A stretch of DNA of 64,000 nucleotides from assembly GCF_025118155.1 (NCBI RefSeq), contig NW_026251420.1, forward strand, positions 1 through 64,000. The letters run 5' to 3'. The position numbers and the translations under genes were made by a program. Positions 35,825-49,090 of this stretch are shown here, piece after piece. Each line of letters opens with the position of its first letter. Position 1 is the first letter of the stretch. The notes under the pieces are model-generated. The model did no database searches. It worked only from the letters and a program-made list of their open reading frames with translations, and was not told where the DNA came from. Source of the DNA: Cokeromyces recurvatus (taxonomy: Eukaryota > Mucoromycota > Mucoromycetes > Mucorales > Mucoraceae).

Positions 35825-36265
35825 ATGAAATTTTCCATCTTAATTATATATATTCTATTCATATCATGTTTGAATGCAGTTGAACAAAAAGTAGTTTCAT
35901 CTCTATTGAATGTCAAATCCATGATAGAACAGCATAATAAGACCAATGTTATAGAGGCTCATGTAAAAAAATTTGAAGGAGAAACGCTTGCTTATGTAAC
36001 GCCTTGGAATAATAGGGGTATGTAATAAGTCGTATTGTGATGATATAAATTAAAATGACCGGTAATAGGTTATGATATTGTAAAGGAATTTAAAGGAAAA
36101 TTTGACTAGTAAATCGATATTTATATATACACATACATATACACTTTTTTTATTTTATTTTATTTTACTTTGTTCATTCGTTAATCAAATTATGAATAGT
36201 GTCTCACCTGTATGGTATTATATTCAAAGAAGGTGATTATAAAATTAGATTTCATGAATAACTAA

Positions 36266-36317
<52 letters not shown>

Positions 36318-37552
36318 AATAACTAACCTTGTAATTAGATCTACTATGAAATATGATATAGATGGAGAACATGATGTAGATCAAAGTGTAAATGATCCCT
36401 TTTTCTTTCAAGAATAAAAAATAAAATAACGATTTATAATAGTGGATGAAAGAAGTGAAATCAGAAAGCAAAGGAAAGATTTTACCTCGATTTCAGTTAA
36501 GAAATTGGTCTGGAGACGATTTAAGGGCCTTTATATCTAATGAACAAGAAGCAGAAGAATTAGCTTTACAAATCAATAAACAAGTCGAGTAAGTGTAGAA
36601 GAAGAAGAAGAAGAAGAATACAAAAAGAAGAACGTGTGATTGACCCTTTTCTTTTTGTTGGTAGAAAATATGCATTTGATGGTGTTGTTATGGAATGTGG
36701 ATTCCCTACATTCTTTCAAGCCTTTTTAATCAAATTATCTCAGCTTTTACATCAACAAAACCGTCAATTGATTGTTGTTTTACCAGCTATTCTAATAGAA
36801 GAACATAAAAGACTTATAAATGATAAATTATTTGATATGATGCTAAATTACGTAGATCGATTTAGTTTAATGACTTATGATTATTCAAGCCATATCCCGT
36901 ATGTAGTAATCATTTATATATTGTATCATATCGTATCTCATATCTATATTCACTTTTTTACACATCTAGAAATGGTGGCCCTGCTGCACCTATTGAATGG
37001 ATCATGGATAATATTGAATATTTAACTAATTCAGAAAATAGACATAAATTATTAATTGGTTTAAACATGTATGCCATGTCTTATTCACCTACAAGATCAC
37101 CGGAACCTTTAGTCATGAAGACTATAATTGAAAAACTAAGTAATGACAATCGAGCCTATGAAGAATTTAATTGGGATAAAGAAAGTCAAGAAGCATGGTT
37201 TATTGACATTGATAAAGAAAATGGTGATAGACTAGGTACTATTTGGTTACCAACATTAAGGGTAAAGTATATTTGTTTGGGAGAGAGAATAAAAAAAAAT
37301 GGCGTGATTATCATCAAGTATAGGTTAATAATAAAAATAATTAGTCAATTAGAAATCGTCTTCGTTTAGCAAAAGATTATGGAGGTAAAAAAATAAAATA
37401 AAGTACTCACAAATGATGATATTTAAAAAAAAAAAAATAGTTGGTGTAGCGCTTTGGGAAGTAGGTCAAGGTTTAGATTATTTCGTAAGTTATCTATTAT
37501 GGGCATTTGTCTTGATGGCTAATCATTTGTTTATTAGTTTGATCTTTTTTGA
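35825..37552 (+). CDS. Chitinase-like GH18 protein (CHID1-like), secreted
   Basis: Start MKFSILIIYILFISCLNAV gives a clear signal peptide. Exons then read YVTPWNNRG/YDIVKEF, LPRFQLRNWSGDD, EKYAFDGVVMECGFP (the GH18 beta-4 strand, where a canonical DGxDxDxE is replaced, as in CHID1), RQLIVVLPA, DRFSLMTYDYSS, LIGLNMYAMSY, AWFIDID and VGVALWEVGQGLDYF/FDLF with TGA at 37550-37552. These match the stabilin-1-interacting chitinase-like group, which binds saccharides and has lost or altered chitinase residues. About ten short exons are present. One or two small exons around 36110-36240 are not certain. Confidence 0.82.
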
Positions 37553-39567
37553 TCTTTTTCTTCTTCTTCGGGAATTAAATGCATGTAGTTGTACAAAAAT
37601 AAAAACCAATATCATTATACTTCTGTTGCATAGCAATCAGATCATCTATTATTGCTATAAAAGGATATTTTTTTTAATAATAATTAAAAATAAATTGTTT
37701 TCAAAAGTGTTATCTATAATTAATTGCATATAAATTAAATACCGTAGTGTGGGAGAATAATTATTGGGTTTAATCAAAGGAGGTGTGTGTGTGTCATAGT
37801 AACTAATACGATTAAACAGTTTTTATTTTTATTATTTTTATAAATTAAAATTTATAAAGCGACCTATGAGCACATACTATGTTTGTTATATTGGATTGCC
37901 CAGGTCAGTTCAAATTATGCGAAAAACAAAAAGGTATCTAAAAACCCTCTTACGGGGACAAGAGGTAAAAAGGTAAAGAAGAGAAGATGAGAAAGAAAGG
38001 GTGGAATATTGCTAACAAGTTTCAAGGGACAACCAGTTGAGTCATACTCTTGCCTGGATCAAGAAGTGGAGGGGGGATAGTTTGTCGTGCATTAAGTAAT
38101 CCATTTCCTGTAGAATGGTACACATCACTGGCCAGCGATAGAACCAGGCAGAAACATCCTGAGAATTTCGATGCTTATGCGATTAAGATCATTACAGGTA
38201 AAAAAGTTTAAACATAAATCTCAATTCGTTTAAAAAACTAATTCCTTTTTGTCTCAATTTCATTTCTTATTCTTCTGAACATTAATTTTGATTTTTCCAA
38301 AAAAAACACTAACATTTTCTGAATTTGAAGTAGAAATACTATAGACAACAGCAGTAACAAAAGGCTTTATTGTTTTACTTTTTTTTTTTTTTTTTTTTCC
38401 TCAGAAGATTTTTTTTCCTGCATCATTACGATAATTCATATTGTATTCGTTCATGCATCCATTTTAAAAAACCGAAGTCTTATATAAATGCATAAAATAA
38501 AAATGATGTTTTAGGTAGTAATAATAAGAGACAGTAAAAAGGAGAAAAATAAAAAAAAAGGTTTGTTATAAGTTTTCTTTTTTTTTAAAACAAAAAAGAA
38601 AAAAAAAACTATTTGGTAACAAGAGATCTACAAAGAAGATAAATCGTTAGCTAAGAATTACATCCATATTTTGAGAAGATCAAACGGAGTTTAATTTAAT
38701 AATGGAGCGGACCCTATAAGAGCTTTTAAAATAAGTGAATGTTGATTTATTATTCTTTATAAATAAAAGGATATACATAAACAATACATCGTTCTATTTA
38801 TTATTGTTTTATTTTTCTTTTTCTTTTTATTTTATTTTATCTTATTATATTTTATATAATATAATACTAAATAAAATAGAATGTGGACTTATAAAAGAAC
38901 GACAAAACAAAACAGAGTTATATTTTATGATGATACTAATTAGCATCATCTAATAAAAGTCATTTTAGCAGTTTCAAACTAATATATGCTGAGTGGAAAT
39001 TGAATAACTTTAAAGAAAGGAAAAAGAATTGTTGATAGCCTTTAAGGTACCAGACATGCCACGTGGAAAGTTAGCATAAAGAGTAGTTCTATTCTTATTA
39101 TGCAACTCTTATTTAAAACCAAGAAGACAATAAAATGAGGGGTAAGAAAAGAAAAAAGAAAAAGAAAAGGGTTCATATGAATGCAAGTCATTACACTTAC
39201 TTGTAAAATAAAGTTGATTTCGTCACGTTATTGAGACGGGGAAAAAAAAAAAAAAAAAGGATGCTTCTAAAAGATAAAAACGGACTTTGTTTTTTCTTAT
39301 ATAAAAAAAGAAAAAGAAGCCCATTAAAAAAAATGTATAATTTGTTCTTTCAATAAAATAAATAAATAAAATAAACAAAATAAAAAATAAAAAAAAAATA
39401 ATCTCTCTGTTTTAAGTAAAATATTAAATTAAGTGCGATGTAGGAGAAGAAAGGGAGACTTTTATTATTTTAAATGTCTTATTTGAAACTAATCTCTTCA
39501 TTAAAAAAAATATATAAATGTATATAAATATTTATTTTAAATTACAGATTATTTTAAATACTTGAAG

Positions 39568-39607
<40 letters not shown>

Positions 39608-39659
39608 GGATTTTTTTTTCTTTGTTTGTTTGTTCTTCTTTATCTCTTTTCGTTAGATT
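37553..39659. other. 2.1-kb gene-poor stretch
   Basis: Mostly AT-rich with short A and T runs. A less AT-rich island at 37900-38200 contains an unassigned open stretch (see 38076-38205). A 35-nt A run lies at about 39571-39605, before the next gene. No RNA gene was recognised. Confidence 0.4.
38076..38205 (+). other. Unassigned coding-like island
   Basis: An ATG-less open frame reads GGGIVCRALSNPFPVEWYTS then ASDRTRQKHPENFDAYAIKI and runs into a splice-donor-like ACAGGTAAAA at about 38198. The composition is closer to exons than to the surrounding DNA. It could be an exon, a gene remnant or chance. No family was recognised. Confidence 0.25.
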
Positions 39660-41519
39660 ATGACTTCTCCAGATATTGTTTATGCTATTCATGATTTTGA
39701 AGCTACAAATGACGATGAAGTAAATTTACAATATGGTGAACCTATTGTTATTTTGGAAAAAGATGACAAATATCTTGATGGCTGGTGGCACGTGAGTACA
39801 GAATGCATATATCATGTCTATCTGTCTATTCATTCATTCATTCATTCATTCATTCATTTATGATAGGGTCGTAATATGCAAGGAGAAACTGGACTTTTCC
39901 CAATGAATTATACTTCATCTGAAAAACCTATACCCAATCATCGTTTATCGTCTTATGGAGATGAATCTTTTCAACATCGTATGTCTTCTGGAACAAGTAG
40001 CGCCAGTAGTTCTTCTGATAACTTTTGTGTCAATACACAACAAGAGATACCTACAGATACCAACAATGAAGTCTTTGGTGTGAGTAATCCAGATCCCTTT
40101 TATTGGAATGTAGAAGATGTTGTGACTTGGTTAGAATCTGTAGGCCTAGAAGTCGTTGTAGACAATTTTATAGGTAAATTATAAATATAGTAACTTGGAT
40201 ACTTAAAACATTTAATAATTTCTTTTTTCTTTTTTGTTTCTAGACCAGGAAATTACAGGAGATGTATTATTAGATCTTGATCATGAAGCATTAAAAGAAT
40301 TAGGTATTACAGCCTACGGTAGACGTTATAAAGTGATAAATGCTATCAATAATTTAAAATCTTCCATGTCTCAGCAAACAATACTAAACAATAGACATTC
40401 AACAAATAGCTTTGTTCTCGGTCGATATGCATCATTGACTGATAATTATTTGAATAAAACCAATACTATCTCCTCTTTAAAAACAACGGTTTCATCTTCT
40501 GCAGCACCTAAATCAGGTAAATTATAAAAACTCCGCACAGTTGTTCTCTCATCCACTAAATAGAATCATCATTATAGTGCATCCTGCCAACTTGGGCCAT
40601 AAAGATTCATTTTATCGATCTTCATTATCACCTAGAGTGACGACAGGAAGCGATCACTTTGATGGCTTATTAAACAGTAAACGATCTACTATTGATGCCT
40701 CTTCTATGTCTCATTCGATCCTTTCTGATACAAGAACACCTTCTCGTCCTGCATCTACTATTATCTCTAATAACATTCTTCATCCACAACAACAACAACA
40801 AGATACCACCGCTCAACAGTCTTTCCCTGAATTTGAAGGTTGGCTCTATAAACAAAGTGATCGTTATAAAACTTGGAATAAACGTTGGTTTGTCCTTTAT
40901 GGTAACAACTTGTTTTATTTCAAAAACCCAAGGGTAAGGAAAGCTTTATTTAATTGAAAAAAAAAAAAAGCATACAGACATGTTAACCCTTTTTTTTAAA
41001 AAAATTTCTTTAGGATTCTAAAATGAAAGGCATTATTCATTTACATGGTTATCGTGTTATATTAGAAGTTTCTAGTAGCAGTAATAGTAGTAGTAGTAGT
41101 ATTAATATAAATAATAATAATATGAACAAGAAATGTTATTTCAAATTACATCATGATTTTGAAAGAACATTTTTCTTTTATACAACACCTTCAGAAATAA
41201 AGCAATGGATACAAGTATTAATGAAGGCTACTATTAAACGTGATTTATGTGGTAAGCAGTTAGATCCAATCATCTAAAATTGTATACTTAATCTTTATAT
41301 ATCCCTATTTTAGTTCCTGTTGTATCTTCAAGTACAGTGAATACAGTGTCTTTGGAGGTAGCTCAGAAGATGAAACCAAGACCTCCTTCTGCTTTAATGT
41401 ATAACTCTGTAAATAAAGCAAAGGAAGCAAACAAACTATATCGTGAAACTATCAAGAACGATGTAGTGAATAATACCTTGGAAGAAGAAGAATTAATATT
41501 AGAAGAATGTTTATTGTAA
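39660..41519 (+). CDS. SH3-SAM-PH scaffold protein, Boi1/Pob1-like
   Basis: Six exons join in frame (39660-39791, 39867-40173, 40244-40516, 40578-40933, 41014-41251, 41314-41519), 503 residues. The SH3 domain is at about residues 6-62 (YAIHDFEATNDDEVNLQYGE, DGWWH/GRN, GLFPMNY). The SAM domain is at about 125-195 (WNVEDVVTWLESVGLE, ALKELGITAYGRRYKVI). A PH domain spans about 305-425 (FEGWLYKQSDRYKTWNKRWF, IKQWIQVLMKAT). This exact order is that of yeast Boi1/2 and S. pombe Pob1, which link Cdc42, formins and the exocyst in polarised growth. A Ser/Asn-rich insert sits inside the PH domain. Confidence 0.92.
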
Positions 41520-41730
41520 ACAGAAATATGCTTATATATATTAATATTATATTTTTTCTTTTTTTTTCTTTTCTTTTCTTTTTTGTAAATAGTTTAAATT
41601 ATTATTATATAAAGTATAAAGCTTGGTCTTTTCTTAAAAAAATAAATAAATAAATAAATAAAATAAAAGACGTTTATATAGATTACAGAGAGTATAAATA
41701 ATGTTTATATAAACACATCTTTTATTATTA

Positions 41731-43569
41731 TTATGAAAATAGTCTATCATTAAGAAAGAAGGAATGGTTCAAGTCAAGACTTATATACCGTTTTCCAGCT
41801 GGACGTTGCTTTACTCTTTCAAAGGGGGCACCTGGACAATCCTGTAACCACCATTGTGTCTCACCATGCAACTGGATACAAAAGTAAGTCTCATCATAGA
41901 AATTCATTTCTATTTCACGTATACGATGATTGGTTTTCAACTTAAAGTCAAGTACCATCTCTGTCTGCATCTGATCAAAGGGACCTCCGATTCGTCCCAC
42001 ATAGATATCCAGTTTTTCAAGTTTAGGACAAGCAGGTAAGATCCTCTCATTCCATGTCTTACTAAATAGTTCACCTTGTCCTTTAGTACGACAATAGACA
42101 TTACCAAAGCCTATCTCTTTCAGTTTGTACTCTCGTTGTCCCTCTGGAGAAGGATGATGATGATGATGATTGGGTATGACAACAGAGATCTTTTCGATAA
42201 ACATCCCCTCCAGTTGTGGCGCCCTTTCAAGTAACTCAGGGATCATGGCATGTTCGATTTGAAGACCACTGAAAGTAAATTCTTGTGTGACATCAAAGTA
42301 GGTCAGCTTGAGTAACCCCTCTGCAAGGGCATACATCGCTTTACCTTCCTCGGTATCGGGTTCGATATGACCTCTTGCCTTGATAAAGAGTTCTCGGATC
42401 GATTCACGCTGCCTTGAAGCCAGTAAAGACGCTGTCTGTGATTGTGCCGTTTGTTTTCTAAAATAGACAGTGACGGTACGCAAATGAATTTGAGCAGCAT
42501 CCATGGCCGTCAGGACTTCCTTTGTGAGATCACAGATGGCGAGATCCAAGGCGGTCAAGGCTTGCCATGGGAAAGGAGGGGATATGAGAGGTCCCTGAAA
42601 GATGTTTTGTTGAATGAGCCCCTCATCAATAGCTGCTACACCAAATGCAATCGATTGAGCATACGTGTATTTTTTAGCCACATAATCTAACCATAATAAG
42701 GGCTTATCATCCCCTTTAGAGACATCGTACCGATCAATATTATGACTAAAGTCAATATAAAGATTCTTTATCTTCCTTGCAGGTTCCTTGACTACGATCG
42801 GTTGTCCGCTATGTTCTAACTTGAACGTTTGCCGCATTAACTCGATTAATGTCATATCCGTGAATAAATACAGCATGTTTTTCAATACAAGTTCTTCAAG
42901 ACGAGGTGCATAACAGTTATGCAAATCCTCCATATCATGCAATGTTAAATACAGTTTGCTTAATTCAAGGTATTTAAGTCGTGGTGCAAACCTCAAGAGC
43001 GGTAGTATTCGCTTCACCTTTTCCTTATATGTCAGCGCATAGACCATCTGTGTCTGTTGGCTTGTGGGACTATCATTAAAGAAATGGAATGTGATCGATG
43101 TCAGATTATTGGCTGTGCGAGGACACTTCAATAAGGGGACCACAATCGGATAGAACTCTCCATTTTGTTCAACAACAGCTTCAAGCTGCTTAAACCCTTG
43201 AATCGCACGACAATAAGAAGGATCTTGATCAGGTGCATCATCAGGATCTGCATAACCTGTGGCCATGTCATTCTCAATACCCCATCGAAGACGTTTAATA
43301 TTAGGAAATGTTTGTGCAACCTTGGCAGCATCGTAATTGAAGGAAAGATCGAGATCAAGAACTCGATCACGCCATTGCGGATGCTTTTTAAAGAATTTAA
43401 TGGCACCTTTGAGGGATTCGGCATCAAAAAAGCAAAGTGCTTCGTAGAGCTTACCACTGCCGGCAATAGCTTGATACCATCTATGGCATGTTAACGATGC
43501 TTCAAGTTTATTGTAAAAGGTGAGGTAAGTACTGATCTCACCAAGGATCTCATTAGGCACATAAGCCAT
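41731..43569 (-). CDS. F-box / leucine-rich-repeat-like protein
   Basis: Single exon, 612 residues, start MAYVPNEILGEISTYLTFYN. The first 45 residues fit an F-box (LPxEIL-type start, LTCHRWYQAIAG), which would bind Skp1 in an SCF ubiquitin ligase. The rest has scattered leucine-rich strands (LKYLELSKLYL, LEELVLKNMLYL) without regular repeats, plus a His run. Such single-exon F-box proteins are numerous in Mucoromycota and their substrates are unknown. The start lies next to a (TAA)n microsatellite and a 32-nt A run. Confidence 0.8.
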   Translation of the reverse strand: MAYVPNEILGEISTYLTFYNKLEASLTCHRWYQAIAGSGKLYEALCFFDAESLKGAIKFFKKHPQWRDRVLDLDLSFNYDAAKVAQTFPNIKRLRWGIENDMATGYADPDDAPDQDPSYCRAIQGFKQLEAVVEQNGEFYPIVVPLLKCPRTANNLTSITFHFFNDSPTSQQTQMVYALTYKEKVKRILPLLRFAPRLKYLELSKLYLTLHDMEDLHNCYAPRLEELVLKNMLYLFTDMTLIELMRQTFKLEHSGQPIVVKEPARKIKNLYIDFSHNIDRYDVSKGDDKPLLWLDYVAKKYTYAQSIAFGVAAIDEGLIQQNIFQGPLISPPFPWQALTALDLAICDLTKEVLTAMDAAQIHLRTVTVYFRKQTAQSQTASLLASRQRESIRELFIKARGHIEPDTEEGKAMYALAEGLLKLTYFDVTQEFTFSGLQIEHAMIPELLERAPQLEGMFIEKISVVIPNHHHHHPSPEGQREYKLKEIGFGNVYCRTKGQGELFSKTWNERILPACPKLEKLDIYVGRIGGPFDQMQTEMVLDFKLKTNHRIREIEMNFYDETYFCIQLHGETQWWLQDCPGAPFERVKQRPAGKRYISLDLNHSFFLNDRLFS

Positions 43570-43571
43570 TT

Positions 43572-43645
<74 letters not shown>

Positions 43646-43783
43646 GAAATAAAATAAAATAAAAAAAAAAAAATAATTATAATAAAAAAAAACCGTTTTA
43701 AAATACTTTTATGTATCTACACACATTCTAAAATAGTATTACATGTTAAAGATATTATACAAGATATATAAATATATAAAAAA

Positions 43784-45645
43784 CTAAACAGTTTCAGCAT
43801 TTTCTTTTGAACGTAAAATATTCTTTCTTAATAGAGATTTGATACCATCCCAACCACGTAAAATTTGATATAAAATAATAGCAGAGTAAGTTGGAAGACC
43901 AATACCATCTAATTGGAAATTACCCCATTTCAAAGTAGTTTGCATGGCAGCACCTATAATGACAGGAATACCAGCTACCAACATATTTCTTGAATCCTTA
44001 AAGTCAACTTCATTCTCAACCCAGATTCTTGCACCAGAAACAGTAATTAAACCGAATAAAATGATAGATAAGCCACCAAAGACACCATCAGGGATTGTAT
44101 GAATGGCTGCACCAAACTTTTGAATGAAACCCAAGAAAATAGCAATGACTGCTGCAATTAAAAAAATCAAAGTAGAGAAAATTTGTGTAACAGCCTATAA
44201 CAACAACAACTTAATTATTCTACACAAATACATCTTTTTTTTTTGCTTTTGCTTTTGCTTTTGCTTTTTTTTTTTACCATAACGCCAATATTTTCTGAAT
44301 AAGTAGTTGTACCAGGTCCACCACCAGAAGAAGATACAATAGTTGCAATAGCATCCCCTAAAACAGCACGAGCCAAATACTTATCAAGAGGCTTTCCAGC
44401 CATGGCACCTACAGCTTTAATATGACCTAAATTCTCCGCTAATAAGACAACACAAACAGGTACGATGATACTGATCGCTTGTCCCTCAAAACGTGGTTTA
44501 ACAAACTTGGGAGCAGCAAACCAAGAAGCATCGTAGACCCCTGTGTAATCAATAGAGGGACCATGACCTGAATAGCCCACACCAAAATAAATAAGATAAC
44601 CAATCACCATACCAATCAAAATTGGAATACGTTTCAACATGCCTGGTGCATAAATGCTTACTAATGAAATTAACATGACTGTCGTAAAAGCCATCCAACC
44701 GTCAAATGAAGTTTGTGTTGCATTTTGAAAAGCTGAAGTAGATAAATGGATACCAATTGTCATTACAACTGTGCCAGTAACAACTATAGAATTTATACAT
44801 GATGAATAATAACATTCAAGAATTTTTTTATATTTATATTATTATTATTACCTGGAGGCATCACATGTTCAATCCAGCCATAGCCAGCAACATAAATAAT
44901 AAGTCCAATGCAACCATAAACGAGACCACAAATAAGGATACCACCTGCAGCTATATCAACGTGTGCATTTTCAGATGCACCTGGTGTATATTTATAACCC
45001 GTAGCTGATACAACAACACCAATAAAACCAAAAGAGGATCCAACATAAGAAGGAACTAAAATGAAAAATTGAAGATGTCAATCATTTCAACTTCATAAAC
45101 TACATTGTGACTGTTTACCTCTTCCACCCGTCATAATGTAGAAAATAATAGTTCCAATACCAGAAAAGAATAAAGCAGCTATTTAAAAATATTAATAAAT
45201 GTGTGTGTGTGTGTGTATGAGTGTAAATGGAAAATAGTTACTATTTGTATCAAAACCCATCATGAGAGGAGCTATAAAGATAGTCAAGTTAGAAATAGTC
45301 CTATATATTTTATTTTCTATTAAAATCATACCGAGAACAGTTGAACCAAACATGGCTAAAACATGCTGAACACCCATTAAAAGACACTGAAATACAGGCG
45401 GTCGTTCATCAATATAAATAACACCTAATTACTCATTCAAAAAAATAAGTCTCTTTTTGTTTGGAGTGGTAGTAGTACTAAAATCATTTATTACCTGATC
45501 TTTTTAATTTATATCTAGGAAAATAATGGAGAAATGTCTCTTTAGAAAAGAACTTGTGACCTGTAGCTAAACTTGTTGAACATGGGCGACTATAGCTTTC
45601 TGCTAAAGTAGGATCAATTGAATTATCGCTATATTTTTCTTCCAT
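43784..45645 (-). CDS. Nucleobase permease, NCS2 family (UraA/uracil-type)
   Basis: Start MEEKYSDNSIDPTLAESYS at 45645, stop TAG at 43784-43786, about seven exons. Motifs follow the NCS2 fold: GVQHVLAMFGSTVL (TM1), a TM3 region with YVGSSFGFIGVV, VVTGTVVMTIGI, VVLLAENLGHIKAVGAM with the TM8 Glu, and GTTTYSENIGVM with the TM10 Glu, then IPDGVFGGLSIILFGLI. The two Glu residues and the ENLGHIKAV segment fit pyrimidine (uracil) permeases better than purine UapA types. It would be a proton-coupled plasma-membrane importer. Exon borders in the N-terminal third are approximate. Confidence 0.85.
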
Positions 45646-46403
45646 TTTTTTTTCTGCTTTTTGCTTTTTTGCTTTTTGTTTTGTTTTGTTGGTTTTTTTT
45701 GGTTTTTTTTTTTTTTTTACTAAGGAAAAAAAAAAAAAAAAAAAACGCTCTACCCAAAAAGTAACTTTTTTTGGGAGAAGAAAAAAAAAAGAAAAAAGAA
45801 GAGTAATATTACTGTCTTTCTTGTTTTTTTATAATTAATCGTCGGGAACCAATAATAATAACAATAATAATAGAGAAAAAAAAATTTTTTTTTTCAATTT
45901 AAAGTAGATCCGGAGTTTGTAAATAAGCAGATATTTTTCCTTTTTTGGTTTAATTATCTTCAGATGAATGCTGGATTATGATTAGTTTCTACCATGAAGC
46001 AATGCAGCCATTGAATTACGATAATAAAAGCATAAGCCATCATTTCAAGTCTCCATTTTTTTTTATTTTTACTTGGAGTTGAAATCTACGTCAATATTAG
46101 AGATGACGCTTCATAGATAACTGCCAGTTTTATCTTTTTTGATAAAGACAAGTTGGGTAGTAGCGTCATGTTATGTTAGGAAAAGATATATTGGTTTAGA
46201 CTAGAATTTAATTGCATAACATATCAATAATAGTGTAGAAAGAAAGAAGAAGTTGCATTTTATTTCATTTTATTTTATTTTGTGAATAGATGTTATATGA
46301 TGTGCTTTTTTTTTTTTTTTTTTTTTTGTTTAGTTTAGTTTAGTTTTACATGTCAAAAGGAGAAAGAATTACTGTGTAAGAGATAAATAATAAAAATGAT
46401 ATT
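45646..46403. other. Intergenic region between permease and LSM14 genes
   Basis: Starts with T-rich promoter-like sequence (45650-45720), then AT-rich DNA without a recognised gene. A run of about 26 T lies near 46302-46327. Confidence 0.4.
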
Positions 46404-47965
46404 CTATTTATCTTGTTGCTGTTGAGGCTAAAGAATAAGAAACACGTAAGTTACTTCTTTATTACTTGTATACATCTTCTTCATTTTTTACCTTAGTTTG
46501 TTGTCTATTATAATTATTACGATTATTATTATTATTACGGTAATAACCATTATTACGATTTCCACGATAGTTTCCACCACGTCCTCTATAATTGCGGTAT
46601 CTTGTTTGATCAACAGAAGCTTGTCCAAATGTTTCCAAATTTAATTTACGTTCTTCTTGGAAGCGATTACGACGTGTTTCACTGTATAATATTAATTAGT
46701 TTATCCTTGTTTTAAGTCTGTTATCATAACTTACTTTGGATTCTGTTGCTGCTCACTACGTTCCTTTGACTCGCAAGAGATGTTATCAAAGAAGCTTGAG
46801 CTCTACATATTCATTATTAATCATATTATATATAGAATACATACACATGTTTTATCATGATTATTTACCTTGTCATAAAATTCATCAGATGGAGGAATTT
46901 CAATTTCGGCTTCTTCATCATCTTCATTATCCTTTTTAACAATTTCATTCTTATCAAACTTTGCATTACTTGCTTCAAAATCAAACTCTGAGTTAGGAAT
47001 AGTGAAATCATTTCTATTTTTATTATTATTGTACGTTCCATTATATCGGCCATAATTGCGGTTATTATTACGATAATTTTCATAACGTCGACGATTTTGT
47101 TGTTGTGGCTGTTCTTGTTGTTTTTGTTGAGGTTGCTCATCCAATGTCTTGACTACTTTATCCTCACTAGGATTTAATTCGCTTACTTTCTTTGCTAATT
47201 GTTCAATAGCAGCTTCATTGATGGTAGGTTGTAAGGCATCTGTTTCTTCAAGTTCTGCCTTGAGTTCATCTAAAGGATCCTTTTCAACTTGTTGTGTTTG
47301 CTTAAGGACAGCATTAGGCTCAGTAGGGAAAGTAGGCTGCCAGTAATTTGGCGTTTGATTCGTGTTATTTAAAGGAGCTGGTTGCATTCGAGGCGGCTGT
47401 TGAGGAGGTTGCATGTATAAGTTATTATTCATATAAGGATTTACAGGGGGATAATTACTCATACTCTATATGTATATAAACTATTAAACCCTTCTTATTA
47501 TAATTCATATTCATTTAAATTTACCATAATAGCTGGGTCTTGGGGCATAACAGGTTGAGGAGGGGTAGGTTTAGGAGGGGCTTCAAAGACTTGAAGATCC
47601 TTAATGTCTGATCCACGAAAAACAACATAGTCAAATACATTATCCGAGGGCAAAATCTCTTCCTCGGGTCTCTCACGACGTCCCTCAGTACCATAAGAAC
47701 GAACTAATATCAAAATAAGTTATGCTTTTATATATGTATATTATTATTTCAAATGGGTTTTACCTTGCTTTAATCCTACAGTAGAGTCATTAGCATTAAT
47801 GCTATGAAGAATACCAACATAACGAATGTCGCTCAAACTGATGAGCTATTACGTTTAAATAATTGAATTAGTTGTGGTTTTTTTTTTTTTTTTTGTAAAA
47901 AATAGTTGGTCATCATTTTGAATACTTACTGAAATCTTTGAACCAATATAATTTTCTCCTGCCAT
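46404..47965 (-). CDS. SCD6: LSM14/Scd6 mRNP protein (LSm, FDF, RGG)
   Basis: Start [12 protein letters not shown] at 47965. The LSm14 domain spans exons: [56 protein letters not shown] Pro/Gln/Asn-rich middle follows, then the FDF motif ([16 protein letters not shown]) and the FFD-type segment ([14 protein letters not shown]). The C-terminus is Arg/Gly/Asn-rich ([14 protein letters not shown]) and ends QQQQDK. This is the Scd6/RAP55 translational repressor and decapping activator of P bodies. Domain order is complete. The protein has about six exons. Confidence 0.92.
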
Positions 47966-48447
47966 TTAATCTATCTTTTTTTTTTTTTTTTGGTCAAAAG
48001 AAAAAAGTAATAATGGTAATAACAATAATAAGAGCGTAGAGCTAATTTTAAAGTAGGAAATAGAAGTTTTTTTTTTTTTTTTTCTGTAACATGTTCTTTG
48101 GAGCGAGTTGAACATTGTTCGAAAAAATTACGTGAGCAAAGAAATACGTTACGTCATCATAATAAACAATAGCGTCACTTTTTTTTTTTTTTAATTTGAT
48201 GCGTTTTTTTTTTTTTTTTTTTTTTTTTTTATTTGTTATATATGTTTTGAGACGTGAAAATAACAAGGCTGTGGATCGAAAACAATCTACACAACAGGTT
48301 AAATATTATTATAACACTCTAACCAGATGTATGTTTATTTGCTAATGTTTTAAACTCTTAAATTTCTATTATTAATTAATTTAGGTGTCCATTATACGAG
48401 TAATTGTGCCTTTGGTTGAGGATTCTATAAACATTCGTTGAGAATAT

Positions 48448-48499
<52 letters not shown>

Positions 48500-48950
48500 A
48501 AGATGTCATAGGTCTCTTTCCTTTCCTTCTTTCCTTCTTTTTTTCATCCCTTACATGGTGGTAAAATATCTATACATTTTATTTTATTTTTTACCAACAT
48601 GAGTTTGAAGCAACCATGACTATATGAAAAAACCTCTAATAAGCGTTGATAACTATTCTCATGAAATAATGGGAGGATTAATTGAAAAAAAAAAAGAAAA
48701 CCTTTGGCGGCAATAAAATTCTATTTACAAGATAATAATAGAGTGTTTATGCAGAAGGATGGAGGAAAAATAGCAAAAAAAAAAAATGCAAGATATCAAT
48801 GGTAGAGCATTTGAAGTCGATACATCTCATCATTGTAAGGAGAAGCTTATCCTAAAATTTATATATTCCTAGTTTTAATAACCCAATCTATTATTTGTAG
48901 AGGCCAATGTCTTTTTTTGGTTTTATCACACTGATATAATTCCAGAGAAG
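47966..48950. other. Intergenic, homopolymer-rich
   Basis: Several long runs are present (about 30 T at 48204-48231, 43 A near 48454-48496). No gene was recognised before the transposase fossil at about 48955. Confidence 0.4.
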
Positions 48951-48954
48951 AGAA

Positions 48955-49090
48955 AGCTTTGATTTCTGGTCGGCACAAAGTCCTGATTTAAATCCTATAG
49001 AATATTATCTGGGTCCCATCTTGGAAAACAACTAATTTAAAGAAGAATGGAAACCAAAAAGGAGAAGATGCACTATTGTTGAGTAGACAT
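48955..49090 (+). pseudogene. Tc1/mariner transposase C-terminal fossil
   Basis: One frame reads FDFWSAQSPDLNPIEYYLGP followed by ILENN and a stop. SPDLNPIE carries the third catalytic residue of Tc1/mariner transposases. The sequence differs from the SPELNPIEQFW family at 3.6-6.7 kb, so this is another lineage. Nothing of the N-terminal part could be read upstream. Confidence 0.65.

Noticed and set aside
36261..36318. TA/TG alternating stretch as a regulatory element
   Set aside because: Simple microsatellite inside the intron-rich GH18 gene. No further evidence.
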